Assembly (NCBI GenBank): GCA_035528035.1
Contig: DATKZI010000005.1
Location: 1 to 64,000 of the forward strand
Direction: 5' to 3'
Length of the DNA stretch: 64,000 nt
DNA from: JABLTI01 sp035528035
Lineage (GTDB): Archaea; Asgardarchaeota; Heimdallarchaeia; JABLTI01
In this document: positions 1-8,615 of the stretch, one piece after another
How the letters are laid out: each line of letters opens with the position of its first letter
How positions within the stretch are numbered: the first letter of the stretch is position 1
Notes under the pieces: model-generated
The model's input: the letters and a program-made list of their open reading frames with translations, nothing else
The model's database searches: none
Told to the model about the DNA's origin: nothing
Made by a program: the position numbers and the translations under genes

Positions 1-69
1 TTAGTAGTTGTTTTTATAAAGAAAAGAAGAGAAGGGAATCACTAAGTATTCCTTTCTATTATTTATTAA

Positions 70-507
70 TTAACTACTGACAGTGAATTTATACATTAAG
101 ACTTTACCATTATTATAAGTAATTCTTAATTGTAATATTTGACCATGTTCAAGTCCTTCAACATGGAATTGATACATAATGTTCTTACCTGCTTGTACTC
201 GGTGTCTCCATTGATTTTGCATTTGTTCTTGGTACATTGTTTCATTGGTTGCGGAATTGTTAAATTGGATTTGATGCATGAATGCGAAGTTTCTTTTCCA
301 TTGATTTTGATGTTGATTACCGGTAGTATTTTCTTCACAACGTAATACTACTGTTACTTCATCTGTAGTGGATTGAGTTGTAACACTAACTATTTCTAAT
401 TCACTATCTGAGCTTGGTGAGAAAGCATAGATTAATCCCACTGAAGCTCCTGCAGCTACTGCAAGAAGGCTAATTGCCAAGATTGGTATAAGGATTGATT
501 TTTTCAT
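70..507 (-). CDS. Small membrane-anchored extracellular protein
   Basis: A 145-residue protein I do not recognise. Residues 4-28 form one hydrophobic N-terminal helix after MKK, so it is either a signal peptide or an uncleaved anchor, and the remaining ~115 residues should face outward. The outer part is rich in Asn, Gln and Met (for example NQHQNQWKRNF) and ends in alternating hydrophobic residues that look like beta strands, consistent with a small beta-sandwich. There are no Cys pairs or catalytic motifs, and no C-terminal second anchor. It stands alone, with a hairpin-rich 353-bp gap separating it from the acyltransferase gene upstream. Function unknown; existence as a gene is likely because of the clean signal sequence. 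Confidence 0.7.
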   Translation of the reverse strand: MKKSILIPILAISLLAVAAGASVGLIYAFSPSSDSELEIVSVTTQSTTDEVTVVLRCEENTTGNQHQNQWKRNFAFMHQIQFNNSATNETMYQEQMQNQWRHRVQAGKNIMYQFHVEGLEHGQILQLRITYNNGKVLMYKFTVSS

Positions 508-635
508 TTTTTAAATCACAAGATTATATGGATCAAAAAAGTACTTAAGCAATCTCTGAGTATGGTTACTTCATTGTATTAAAGGTTCAAAATAGGTTTC
601 ATTAAGGTTTAATTTTGATTATGAACCATCAGTTT

Positions 636-670
636 TACCAAAAAATAGCTATTTTTGCTGCTTTTTGGTA
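636..670. repeat. Inverted repeat, 9-bp arms
   Basis: TACCAAAAA at 636-644 pairs with TTTTTGGTA at 662-670 around a 17-nt loop. It is the first of three hairpins in the 508-860 gap between two minus-strand genes. Could be part of the 5' leader of the 70-507 gene or a 3' end signal of the acyltransferase gene. Confidence 0.55.
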
Positions 671-739
671 TAATTTTTACTGGAATACATTTAATCTATT
701 AGAAATTTTGGTTCATTTTTGGATTCTAATTGCTTCTAG

Positions 740-772
740 TATAACAATATACCTTCTTGGTATATTGTTATA
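740..772. repeat. Perfect 14-bp inverted repeat with 5-nt loop
   Basis: TATAACAATATACC at 740-753 is the exact reverse complement of 759-772, with loop TTCTT. The arms are perfect, which is unusual for random AT-rich DNA at this length. It lies about 90 bp past the stop of the acyltransferase gene and about 230 bp upstream of the 70-507 start. Candidate terminator, RNA structure or operator. Confidence 0.65.
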
Positions 773-809
773 AGATAAAGAAAAGATATTGAAAGCTGTT
801 CCTTTTTGC

Positions 810-825
810 GGAGTAATTTTACTCC
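810..825. terminator. Short palindromic hairpin after acyltransferase gene
   Basis: GGAGTAA at 810-816 and TTACTCC at 819-825 form a 7-bp stem with a 2-nt loop, 36-51 bp downstream of the stop codon of the minus-strand acyltransferase gene. No T-run follows on the minus strand, so a terminator role is only suggested by position. Confidence 0.35.
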
Positions 826-860
826 ATTCAATAGTATTTTCTTATAAAAATGATATTCAT

Positions 861-2132
861 TTATGAGGTCAGTATTCTTTTTAGTACGTTTTTAGAAATT
901 TGTTTTATTTTTTCAAAATCATGAATTGTATCCATATAATTAAAATGAAAATGCATTTTATTACGTAAAGTATATACTACTACTGTCATACCATCAAGTG
1001 TGTTTGAAATTGCAGCATTAAAAGATTCGACTGAGAATTTATCGGATTCAAAAGTTATACCTAATTTATCTAAAGAACGCAAATTGGTTAATGCGAAGGG
1101 GGTTGTTTTGCTTACAATATCTGTAAATAAAATTCCTAGGTTTTGCATTAATGGCAGAGGGAGAGCTTTATTCAATAATCTGTTGATACTGTAGATTTTC
1201 CGATCTCGCAAATTCCATATTAACTTTCTTTGAAATCTTCTTGCATTGTACCAGAAATTCTTTCTATTTCTATATTTTAAACTAAAAACGGTTCCTCCTG
1301 CGTATAAACCAAATGACTCACCAATAGGGTAATTTAATCTTCTTCGTAAATCTACGGGATTTAAAATAATGTTAATATCTGGAAGAAAAGCTGTGCATAT
1401 AGCACTATGAACTGAAATCCCTTTTTCTTTGCATTTTAATAAGAATTCTTCTGTTTGTTTTTCTGATAATGTCCATGAATAGACTTCCAGATCAGTATGT
1501 TTCGATTCTTTTTGTTTAACAAGGATTTTTTTTCTCTTTCCAAATCCAAAAGCAAAAAAATGATAAATCTTTAACAATCGTAATATTATTTTTGCCCTAA
1601 TAGCAGTTTTTGCAATACTCCTACGAACTTTTGGTGAAAATATATCATCATCTTTTGCTGGTGCATCTAAGATTTCTACTTTCATATTTGGATTATTTAG
1701 ATAAGTAATAAGGTCTCTAATCAAGAAAGCCATTGATAAACCATCAGTAATTGTGTGCTGTGAGCATAAAATAAGATTAGAATCAATATCCGATTTTATT
1801 AGTGTAACTCGAAATAATGGTGATTTTATCAATGAATAATCAAAAGGTGTTATCAATTGTTTATGAAATTCTTCTTTAGTATCAAATTCAGATTTTCTAA
1901 TAATAGTTTTTATAGGTATCTCTTCTACTCCTTCAGAACTAAACCATGGAATATCCTTTTCTATTTCTTTTAATCTCACACTTAGAAGGGGGTGGCGGTA
2001 TTGCATTTTCATTAAAGCTTCTTTAAGTAGCTTCTCAGTGAGATCGCCTTTGATATGTAATGACACAACTAGATTATATGGTTGTCCTATTGAATAATTC
2101 AAATACTCTAAATCGTTTAGTTCGCGTTGCAT
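861..2132 (-). CDS. HxxxD acyltransferase (condensation-domain/PapA5-like)
   Basis: This 423-residue soluble protein belongs to the CoA-dependent acyltransferase superfamily that includes NRPS condensation domains, PapA5 and alcohol acetyltransferases. The diagnostic HxxxDG motif is HTITDG at residues 126-131, in which His is the catalytic base; it follows a hydrophobic strand (NLILCSQ) as in the family. The N-terminal RELNDLEY and the RHPLL segment near residue 46 also fit the superfamily start. Length is normal for a stand-alone two-lobe enzyme. It would transfer an acyl group from a thioester to an alcohol or amine; the acceptor cannot be read from sequence. In archaea such enzymes may modify lipids or make esters. 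It appears monocistronic. Confidence 0.8.
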   Translation of the reverse strand: MQRELNDLEYLNYSIGQPYNLVVSLHIKGDLTEKLLKEALMKMQYRHPLLSVRLKEIEKDIPWFSSEGVEEIPIKTIIRKSEFDTKEEFHKQLITPFDYSLIKSPLFRVTLIKSDIDSNLILCSQHTITDGLSMAFLIRDLITYLNNPNMKVEILDAPAKDDDIFSPKVRRSIAKTAIRAKIILRLLKIYHFFAFGFGKRKKILVKQKESKHTDLEVYSWTLSEKQTEEFLLKCKEKGISVHSAICTAFLPDINIILNPVDLRRRLNYPIGESFGLYAGGTVFSLKYRNRKNFWYNARRFQRKLIWNLRDRKIYSINRLLNKALPLPLMQNLGILFTDIVSKTTPFALTNLRSLDKLGITFESDKFSVESFNAAISNTLDGMTVVVYTLRNKMHFHFNYMDTIHDFEKIKQISKNVLKRILTS

Positions 2133-2198
2133 GATGGTATTACTTTAGAATTATTGATTAAATAATATACTCATAACAAATTTTACCTTTAATTTCTA

Positions 2199-2229
2199 TT
2201 TGATAATAATACTAAAGGCTATTATCAAA
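2199..2229. repeat. 10-bp inverted repeat between two minus-strand genes
   Basis: TTTGATAATA at 2199-2208 pairs with TATTATCAAA at 2220-2229, loop 11 nt. It sits just downstream of the cysteine-desulfurase-like gene and 67-97 bp upstream of the acyltransferase start, so it could end one transcript or control the next. Confidence 0.45.
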
Positions 2230-2257
2230 GTATTTTTGCTACTTATTGGTTTTTTTA

Positions 2258-3562
2258 TTATTTTTCAGCGCAAATTGTGTTTAGAATTTTTAAGAAATTG
2301 CTTACTTCTTCTTTAGTATTATAATGAACCAAACTAATTCTAATAATATTCATTTGATTATAGACTTCTTGTGCATAGGAATAGAAATTTCCAGCTCGTA
2401 ATGCTATCCCGCCTTCTTTCCACAGTCGTTCGACCACCTTTTCGTGAGGAACATTACCTACTGCAAATGAGAAGGTTGGATCGCGTTCATCAATTCGGTT
2501 TATATCTGTTAAACCATACACCTTCACGTTAGGTATATTTAACAAACCAGGGATATTATCAACACCATTTAAAACAATTTTAGATAGTCCTTGTAAGTAT
2601 TCTTCTATGGCGTACATAGCAATTTTTAGATCTCGATTTTTATCTTTATACTCAATCAATTTACCCTCAAATTTTGGTTTAATCTCTTCAGCTAACCAAT
2701 GAAAATGATCCATAACACCACAAATTGCTGCAAACATAGCTTGATCTCTTGTGCCACTTTCCCATTTAAATGGGCCATAATTTTTTGAAGGTTTTACTTT
2801 GAAAGGCGTTAAATTTTCTATATGTTCTTCTTTAGCAAACATAAAACTTCCATGAGGACCAAAGAGCTTATACATGGAGAAATTAAGAAAATCACAATCT
2901 ATAGCTTGAACATCAATAGGACCATGAGCAATGTGATGAACTGCATCAATAACATAATAAGCATCAGCATCATGAGCCATTTTACTAATAGCTTTTAGAG
3001 GTAATTTTGTACCAACCATATTTGATGCTGCTGTAACTGTTATAACCTTAGTATTTGAATCAATCAATTCTTGCATATGTTCAAGATCGAGTGTTCCATC
3101 CTCTTTATTCATTCGAGCAAAACGAACTTCTTTGATTTTTCCCCTTCTTTCTAACTCTAACCATTGACTAACATTTGCATAATGCTCGAGTTCAGTTGTA
3201 ACAATGTTTTCTGTTCCTTTGAATTCTTTTCCCATAGCATAACTAACATCAAAGAATAATTTTGTTGCAGATTCCCCTGAAATAATAGCTTCCGGAGAAG
3301 GAGCATTAAGAAAAGAAGCTACTGCTTGTCTTCCGGTTTCTATAGTCTTAAGAGCAATAATTGATTCATCAAATATACCACCAATATTAGCACTACAGTT
3401 TACTCGAGAGATTGATTCATTTCTCGAAGCTCTTTCCAAAACAAGTGATCCAGTTCCATTATCAAAAAAAGCTCTTTCTCTACCATTAAGATCTTTAGCT
3501 GCTCTTGGAAATTCAGCTCTGATTTTTTCGATGAGTTCTTGATCAAACATAATTTGTAACAA
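2258..3562 (-). CDS. Cysteine desulfurase-like PLP enzyme lacking the catalytic Cys
   Basis: A 434-residue class-V aminotransferase fold protein of the SufS/Csd superfamily. PLP-binding features are intact: the Schiff-base Lys is K232 in SMYKLFGPHG, the ring-nitrogen Asp is D206 in VIDAVHH, and H128 (EHYAN) stacks on the cofactor as in SufS. In SufS the catalytic Cys lies in an RxGxxC loop near residue 365; here the equivalent segment is RAGNFYSYAQ (389-398) with no Cys. That matches the 'cysteine desulfurase-like' VC1184/TIGR01976-type branch rather than a true sulfur donor enzyme. Other candidate activities are selenocysteine lyase, isopenicillin-epimerase-like or another amine elimination reaction. 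It is divergent from a small membrane protein gene across a gap holding a perfect palindrome. Confidence 0.85.
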   Translation of the reverse strand: MLQIMFDQELIEKIRAEFPRAAKDLNGRERAFFDNGTGSLVLERASRNESISRVNCSANIGGIFDESIIALKTIETGRQAVASFLNAPSPEAIISGESATKLFFDVSYAMGKEFKGTENIVTTELEHYANVSQWLELERRGKIKEVRFARMNKEDGTLDLEHMQELIDSNTKVITVTAASNMVGTKLPLKAISKMAHDADAYYVIDAVHHIAHGPIDVQAIDCDFLNFSMYKLFGPHGSFMFAKEEHIENLTPFKVKPSKNYGPFKWESGTRDQAMFAAICGVMDHFHWLAEEIKPKFEGKLIEYKDKNRDLKIAMYAIEEYLQGLSKIVLNGVDNIPGLLNIPNVKVYGLTDINRIDERDPTFSFAVGNVPHEKVVERLWKEGGIALRAGNFYSYAQEVYNQMNIIRISLVHYNTKEEVSNFLKILNTICAEK

Positions 3563-3600
3563 CCAAATAATAATACTATTTGAGAATATCTTTCAATACT

Positions 3601-3618
3601 TTAAAAGAATTCTTTTAA
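3601..3618. promoter_or_regulatory. Perfect 18-bp palindrome in divergent promoter region
   Basis: TTAAAAGAATTCTTTTAA is fully self-complementary. It lies between the divergent genes 2258-3562 (minus) and 3651/3696-4205 (plus), 39 bp from the minus-strand start, the expected place for a dimeric repressor site covering both promoters. No regulator gene is adjacent. Confidence 0.45.
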
Positions 3619-3650
3619 CTATTCAATCACAAAAACAGCAGCAATAATCT

Positions 3651-4205
3651 GTGTGTATAATCATCCTTATATTTGAAAATATTGCTAAAATACCTATGAA
3701 GAATAAAAGAAAAGCAGAACAAAATGGATCACTATACAAGGAATTTGTTCGAATTCATCCATTTATAACAATAGCAATAATCCTAATTCAACTTATATTA
3801 ATTACTACTATAGTAACAACTTCAATTTATGTCTCAGAAAGTATAGCCTTTACAATTCCATTTTGTAGTATTCTATTAGTGTTGTTTGTTTTCATAGGTA
3901 TAAATTTCAGGGGTATACAAATTAGTGTTTTCAAAGATTTTATTGAAGTAAAATTTGGCATCTTGAACAAGAAGATCATTCCGTTTAGAGAAATTATAAA
4001 ATGTGAAATGATAAAGGTGTTATTCAAAACTTATATGGGATTAGGTGTTAGAATAGGTTTTGATGGTTCATTAGCATATACAACTGATTTTAAGAAAGCC
4101 ATAAGATTAACCTATAATAACGATAAAATGTTCGTCTTTTCAACCAATAAAAGTCAAGAATTATTTGAATTATTAAGTAGTCTAATGAAAAATGTAGAAA
4201 ATTAA
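3651..4205 (+). CDS. Two-helix membrane protein with PH-like domain
   Basis: Up to 184 residues. The listed start is GTG; an in-frame ATG at 3696 (MKNKRKAEQN) gives a more typical charged N-terminus and is my preferred start, though neither has a clear Shine-Dalgarno. Two adjacent hydrophobic helices (about residues 36-58 and 66-86) are followed by a ~95-residue soluble domain with alternating strands (RGIQISVFKDFIEVKFG, then IPFREIIKCEMIK), the pattern of bacterial PH-like membrane-associated domains. No enzyme motif. It is convergent with the ferredoxin gene at 4246. Likely a membrane-tethered accessory protein; function unknown. Confidence 0.65.
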   Translation: MCIIILIFENIAKIPMKNKRKAEQNGSLYKEFVRIHPFITIAIILIQLILITTIVTTSIYVSESIAFTIPFCSILLVLFVFIGINFRGIQISVFKDFIEVKFGILNKKIIPFREIIKCEMIKVLFKTYMGLGVRIGFDGSLAYTTDFKKAIRLTYNNDKMFVFSTNKSQELFELLSSLMKNVEN

Positions 4206-4245
4206 ATTTAAGATTCGTTTGAGTTTCATTCTATGTAAAATTATT

Positions 4246-4440
4246 TTATCTCACTAGAAAAGGTAATTCAATTGTTAAAGCCTTTTCAGGACAATCCTCT
4301 TCACAAACACCACAATACCAGCATTCATCATATTTCATATATGGAAACCCGTTTTCATCCAATCTAATAATATCCATTGGACAGCGTTCTATGCAAACTT
4401 CACAGCTATTACAGAGATTAGTGTCAACAATTAGTGGCAT
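4246..4440 (-). CDS. 2[4Fe-4S] ferredoxin, partner of flavoprotein
   Basis: A 64-residue protein with two complete CxxCxxCxxxCP clusters (CNSCEVCIERCP and CWYCGVCEEDCP), each able to bind a [4Fe-4S] centre. It begins 3 bp after the stop of the flavoprotein gene at 4444, so the two are co-transcribed and probably form a complex in which this subunit delivers electrons to the FAD. The arrangement, a short ferredoxin next to a fumarate-reductase-like flavoprotein, resembles AprBA (adenylylsulfate reductase), but the ferredoxin is far shorter than a typical AprB (about 150 residues) and lacks its tail. Confidence 0.9.
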   Translation of the reverse strand: MPLIVDTNLCNSCEVCIERCPMDIIRLDENGFPYMKYDECWYCGVCEEDCPEKALTIELPFLVR

Positions 4441-4443
4441 TTT

Positions 4444-6108
4444 TCATTCTCCTTTAGTTTTTATTGGAACTAGTGAAATTTTAACTTCACCTAGTTTCTC
4501 TCCCTTTTCAAGAACAATATGTTTTATCCAATTATTATCATCTTTTAGAGGATAGTCTGTTCTATAATGAAACCAGCCCCAACGGCTTTCTTTCCGTTCT
4601 AGGGAAGCATATGTTGAAAGTTCAGTACAATCCAGAATAAATTGGATCTCTATGAGTCGACTTAGTTCATGATAATCCTTTGCTTGTAAATTCTCTATTT
4701 CATCTCTGAATCTTGGAATCCACCATAATGCTTGAAGTAATTTCTGCTCGTTCTTTGGGGGAACAACATAATCGCTTATAATTCGTCGTACTTTATACTC
4801 AAATTCTCTAGGAGTTATTGTATTATCATTATTTTTCTGACTCATAAAGCTAAACAATCTTTGTTCTTCAGCTTGAACAATTACTTCATCGATTTTATTG
4901 GGTTCATTTTTACTTGCAAAATCTACAGCAGTTTCACCAGCGATTTCACCAAAAACAAAAGCTCCAGTTAAATGTTGTAATGGTACACATGCTACATCAC
5001 CAGCAGCAAAGAGTCCTTTAAGAGAGGTTTCCGTTTTCTCATTAATTACTACACCTGTAAGGCCATGTCCACCACAAAGCTGATACTCAGTAATCCCTAA
5101 TTCAATTAATCCCTCTCTAAAATCAATTCCCCTGTTTTCCCAGAATCTTTTCTGAATAGGTCGTTCAGTTGAAAAAAGAATTCGTTCAATTTCTTGAATT
5201 CTTTCTTCTGGAAGATGACTTAATTTAATGAAAATTGGTCCTCGACCTTCGCGTAGCTCTTTTAACATCGTTTGTGTAGATAAATACTCAAGTTCTATTT
5301 CTTTTCCAAAAGCGTTTATTACTTTTCCACCACGTGTTAGTGTTATATATAACAGTGGGCAATTAATGTCTTTTATAAGTGGTGAACAACTAGTGTATTC
5401 AAAACCAGTTAATTGTGCACCAGCTCGATAAGCTAATGCATAACCATCACCAGCATTTCCAGGATAATCGAATGTACCATAGAGATAACCAGAATTTGGA
5501 AGTGAAAATCGAGCGCAACCACCATTAGCAAGAATTGTTGCTTTAGATTTGCAAACAACTAATTCTCCGGTTCTGAGATTGAATCCCATAGCACCATAAA
5601 CTAAGCCATTATTAACAAGTAATCGAGTAATCATAGTTCTATTCAGAACACGAACATTCATTTCCTTGAGTTTTTTAGCTAAAATAATTTTAAGGTCTGG
5701 AGAATCCATTTCTAAAAGGAATTTGCCTTTTGCATGCACTTGTAATGAGATATACTCATTGTCATTATTTTTAGGAAAGCGAATCCCCCAACCTTCAAGA
5801 CGTTTTAAAATTGAATAGCTTCGTTCAGCCATTACTTGGCTAGGTTTGTAATCAAGTATACCTTCAGTTGCTGTACGTGCAGATTCAAGATAGAGTTCTG
5901 GAGTTGTTTTACCAGGTTGTACTACAATATTTAGTGCATCCATTCCTAAAGCAATAGATCCACTTCTAGTGATCTCTCCTTTTTCAATAACAAGAACATC
6001 CATATCAGGATTTTGCTCTTTAGCAACAATTGCGGCCATTGTTCCTGCACTACCACCGCCAATAATAAGAATGTCCGTTTCCATCCAGTTCACAACTATA
6101 TACGACAT
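4444..6108 (-). CDS. FAD-dependent fumarate/adenylylsulfate-reductase-like flavoprotein
   Basis: A 554-residue soluble flavoprotein of the succinate dehydrogenase/fumarate reductase/AprA superfamily. The N-terminus has the FAD dinucleotide fold, GGGSAG, and a terminal acidic VIEKG; an ATG at residue 9 (METDIL) is an alternative start. The second FAD signature is GLFAAGD followed by LTGAFVFGEIAGETA, preceded by CGGHGLTG. A C-terminal helical domain with Trp-rich RWGWFHYRTDYP resembles the AprA/FrdA end, where substrate-contacting residues lie. No sulfate-activation gene is nearby, so the substrate is open: APS, fumarate, or another enoate. Operon with the 64-residue ferredoxin immediately downstream. 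Confidence 0.85.
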   Translation of the reverse strand: MSYIVVNWMETDILIIGGGSAGTMAAIVAKEQNPDMDVLVIEKGEITRSGSIALGMDALNIVVQPGKTTPELYLESARTATEGILDYKPSQVMAERSYSILKRLEGWGIRFPKNNDNEYISLQVHAKGKFLLEMDSPDLKIILAKKLKEMNVRVLNRTMITRLLVNNGLVYGAMGFNLRTGELVVCKSKATILANGGCARFSLPNSGYLYGTFDYPGNAGDGYALAYRAGAQLTGFEYTSCSPLIKDINCPLLYITLTRGGKVINAFGKEIELEYLSTQTMLKELREGRGPIFIKLSHLPEERIQEIERILFSTERPIQKRFWENRGIDFREGLIELGITEYQLCGGHGLTGVVINEKTETSLKGLFAAGDVACVPLQHLTGAFVFGEIAGETAVDFASKNEPNKIDEVIVQAEEQRLFSFMSQKNNDNTITPREFEYKVRRIISDYVVPPKNEQKLLQALWWIPRFRDEIENLQAKDYHELSRLIEIQFILDCTELSTYASLERKESRWGWFHYRTDYPLKDDNNWIKHIVLEKGEKLGEVKISLVPIKTKGE

Positions 6109-6247
6109 ATATGTAGTATGTATTAGTAATTCTTTCGAGTTTTTTTATAAGTGATTTGCGTATATACTGTAAGAATTATTTCACCTAAGTTTTAAGTACA
6201 TAACAAGAATTGAGGTCTTATTTTTATAAGACTAAACTGAATACTAA

Positions 6248-6955
6248 TCAATCCTTCTGCTTAGATTTCAATTTTGATTCAATCAAGTTAATAAGTGGAA
6301 TTGATAAAGTAATAATCTCAAACCCCTCAGTTTTCTCTTGCTTATTTTCTTGATGTATTTTTTCAAATTTCTCATAGAAAATCGGAATTTCATTTGTTAT
6401 CTTAGAAAATCCCTCTTTTGTTGTAGAGAATGATGTTATACCTGATTTTAATTCATGGATTTCGGAATGTAAGTTTTCTAATAATTCATCAGTAAGATTT
6501 TGCTTTGAACAATCTTCTATTAGACTCAAACTTTTCACTATAGCTTCTTCTGCAAAAGATATTTGATTTTTGATATCTTTTAATCCTGCTTGTAAACTTT
6601 GCAAGTAAATTGTATATGCTTGTAATCGTTGACCCTTATCCTTTATTTTCTTAATGTCATTGAAGCTAGCTCTATATCTATCAAGACTAAATTTCAGTTG
6701 ATAATATTTGGTTGGAATTGATCCTCGAGAATCTTCTTGACTCTCTCGAGAAACAAAAATAATTTCTTTATCACGTAAAAGCTTCAAATGATATTGAATG
6801 GTAGTTTTATTCATACTCATTATTTCGCTTAACTGTGCTAAACTTAATTCAGTGTAAATTTGTAGTAACCTAACTGTCATGGTTCTAATTTCATTATTGA
6901 AGATTACAGATAATTGCTCTTGTGAGTATGTTTTTGCCATAATTATTGCTTCCAA
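6248..6955 (-). CDS. ArsR-type winged-helix transcriptional regulator
   Basis: A 235-residue regulator (MEAIIMAKTY start; a second ATG at residue 6 is equally plausible). Residues ~20-85 form a winged helix: SLAQLSEIMSMNKTTIQYHLKLL is the helix-turn-helix with recognition helix, followed by a wing (IIFVSRESQEDSRGSIPTKY). The rest is a long helical region with coiled-coil character, probably the dimer and sensing part. It is divergent from the S41 peptidase gene, and the shared 139-bp gap contains repeated GTTCAAT-type half-sites, suggesting autoregulation and control of the peptidase. Confidence 0.8.
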   Translation of the reverse strand: MEAIIMAKTYSQEQLSVIFNNEIRTMTVRLLQIYTELSLAQLSEIMSMNKTTIQYHLKLLRDKEIIFVSRESQEDSRGSIPTKYYQLKFSLDRYRASFNDIKKIKDKGQRLQAYTIYLQSLQAGLKDIKNQISFAEEAIVKSLSLIEDCSKQNLTDELLENLHSEIHELKSGITSFSTTKEGFSKITNEIPIFYEKFEKIHQENKQEKTEGFEIITLSIPLINLIESKLKSKQKD

Positions 6956-7018
6956 TTAATCTATTATTACTTTAATATAGATCTTTCTTTTAATTAAGTT
7001 TTTTCAAAATATTTATAT

Positions 7019-7075
7019 GTTCAAATTTAATATTATTATTTGTTCGTTCAAATATAATCGCTATTATTGAACATA
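7019..7075. promoter_or_regulatory. Candidate operator: three TGTTCAAT half-sites
   Basis: TGTTCAAAT at 7019-7027 and CGTTCAAAT at 7045-7053 are direct repeats; ATTGAACAT at 7067-7075 is the same half-site inverted. They lie between the divergent ArsR-type regulator and the S41 peptidase, 20-76 bp upstream of the peptidase ATG. Repeated half-sites on both strands fit a dimeric winged-helix repressor. Confidence 0.5.
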
Positions 7076-7094
7076 ATTTCGGATGTTTTGAAAA

Positions 7095-8390
7095 ATGAAT
7101 GATAGAAGTAAGGTAGAGAATGAGTTAGATACAAAGAAGAAGCAATTAATAATTGAAGATGTTTGTAATGCCATCGTTGAAAAATATATCGATCCAGAAG
7201 TAGCAAAAAAAATACCGAAAGTATTATTGGAAAAGTATAAAGAAGGCTATTTTGATAAAATCACTGATAAACCAATTTTTGCATTAGAAGTTAATAAAAT
7301 CATTAAGGATGTTTGTCAAGATAAACATCTACATTTCTTTTATAATCTGGAAATGCTTGAAACAGAATCCATATTGCTGGGTAAGAATGAGAAAAAGAAA
7401 CAAGTCTTACAAAATTCATTGATTGAAAAAGCTAAAGAAACTAATTTTGGATTTAAAAAGCTAGAAATTCTTGATGGAAATATAGGGTACTTAAATTTGA
7501 TAATGTTTCACAATTCAGATGAATCATTTGAAACAGCAATAGCTGCAATGAATTTCTTGCAAAATACAAATGCTATTATCATTGATCTTCGAGACAATGG
7601 TGGAGGATCTCCAGAGATGGTTCAACTTCTCTCAAGTTATTTTCTTGAGGGATTCTCTCAATTAAATTACATAAAGCGTCGATATGGAGAAGCTGTTGAA
7701 CAATATAGATCAATGCCATATGTTCCTGGTAAAAGATTGCTTGATACAAGACTTTTCTTATTAACAAGTCGTAATACTTTTTCTGCAGCAGAGGATTTTA
7801 TTTACGCTTTGAAATGTCAGAAAAAAGCAACAATTATAGGGGAACAAACGAAAGGCGGTGGTCATCCGGTAGATTTTATACCAATTCAAGGGATATTTTT
7901 ACTTATGCTCCCAACAGGAGAATCCTATAATCCAATCTGTCAAGATAACTGGGAAGAAATTGGTATTAAACCAGATATTTCAATATCAGCTGAACTAGCG
8001 TTCACTACTGCTTATTCAGAAGCACTTAAAGAATTAATCTCAAAAGAAAAGAATAAAACAAAGAAACTTTTCTTGGAATTAGCTAATGAGGAACTATTTG
8101 CAAAAACCAATGAACTGAAAACTGGTAAGATCAATCTTAAAGACTTAGCAGGAGAATATGCTAATATCGATTATGGTTTGAGTAAATTTATCTTTGAAAA
8201 CGATAAACTCTATTGGAAAACAAATAATGCTGGACTTATTCAATTAATTCCAATTACAGAAAAAACGTTCATTGTAAATGAACCTGGTTTTGCAGACGTA
8301 AGTATAATATTTGAGAAAAATGAAAATGAAATTTTGCTTCATATCTTTTATAAACGTGAAAGAGATATCATAACGAAACGAAAAGTTTGA
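7095..8390 (+). CDS. Cytosolic S41-family serine peptidase (IRBP/tail-specific protease-like)
   Basis: A 431-residue protein with the S41 peptidase fold. N-terminal helical cap includes CQDKHLHFFY (residues 74-83), the D-x-H segment typical of the IRBP-like branch. The core has IIIDLRDNGGG (161-171), the nucleophile Ser in NTFSAAEDF (S230), and GEQTKGGG (249-256), followed by the conserved INPDI-like GIKPDIS. There is no signal peptide or PDZ domain, so it should act in the cytosol, unlike bacterial CtpA. The last ~130 residues form an additional beta-rich domain like those attached to tricorn-like or DUF-tailed S41 proteins. Divergent from an ArsR-type regulator that probably controls it. 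Confidence 0.85.
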   Translation: MNDRSKVENELDTKKKQLIIEDVCNAIVEKYIDPEVAKKIPKVLLEKYKEGYFDKITDKPIFALEVNKIIKDVCQDKHLHFFYNLEMLETESILLGKNEKKKQVLQNSLIEKAKETNFGFKKLEILDGNIGYLNLIMFHNSDESFETAIAAMNFLQNTNAIIIDLRDNGGGSPEMVQLLSSYFLEGFSQLNYIKRRYGEAVEQYRSMPYVPGKRLLDTRLFLLTSRNTFSAAEDFIYALKCQKKATIIGEQTKGGGHPVDFIPIQGIFLLMLPTGESYNPICQDNWEEIGIKPDISISAELAFTTAYSEALKELISKEKNKTKKLFLELANEELFAKTNELKTGKINLKDLAGEYANIDYGLSKFIFENDKLYWKTNNAGLIQLIPITEKTFIVNEPGFADVSIIFEKNENEILLHIFYKRERDIITKRKV

Positions 8391-8615
8391 TACAAAAAAT
8401 TGATGATCTAAAGAATAGCAATAAGAAGGTTGGAATTATTGGTTTTCCAATATTCATTTTTGTGATAAATATGTTTCATAATATTTTGTATTTTTTTATG
8501 AAAAATTTTCTTTTCATAGTGAAGAAAAAAGCAGCTGGTTAATATCTTTACAGCGAGATCTTTTTAGTGAAATATTGAAAGAACAGGAATAATCAATATT
8601 ACATCAATTAGTGAA

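Noticed and set aside
8391..8615. Plus-strand hydrophobic frame after the S41 gene (VGIIGFPIFIFV...)
   Set aside because: No in-frame start before the middle, no ribosome site; probably AT-rich noise, though a decayed small membrane gene is possible.
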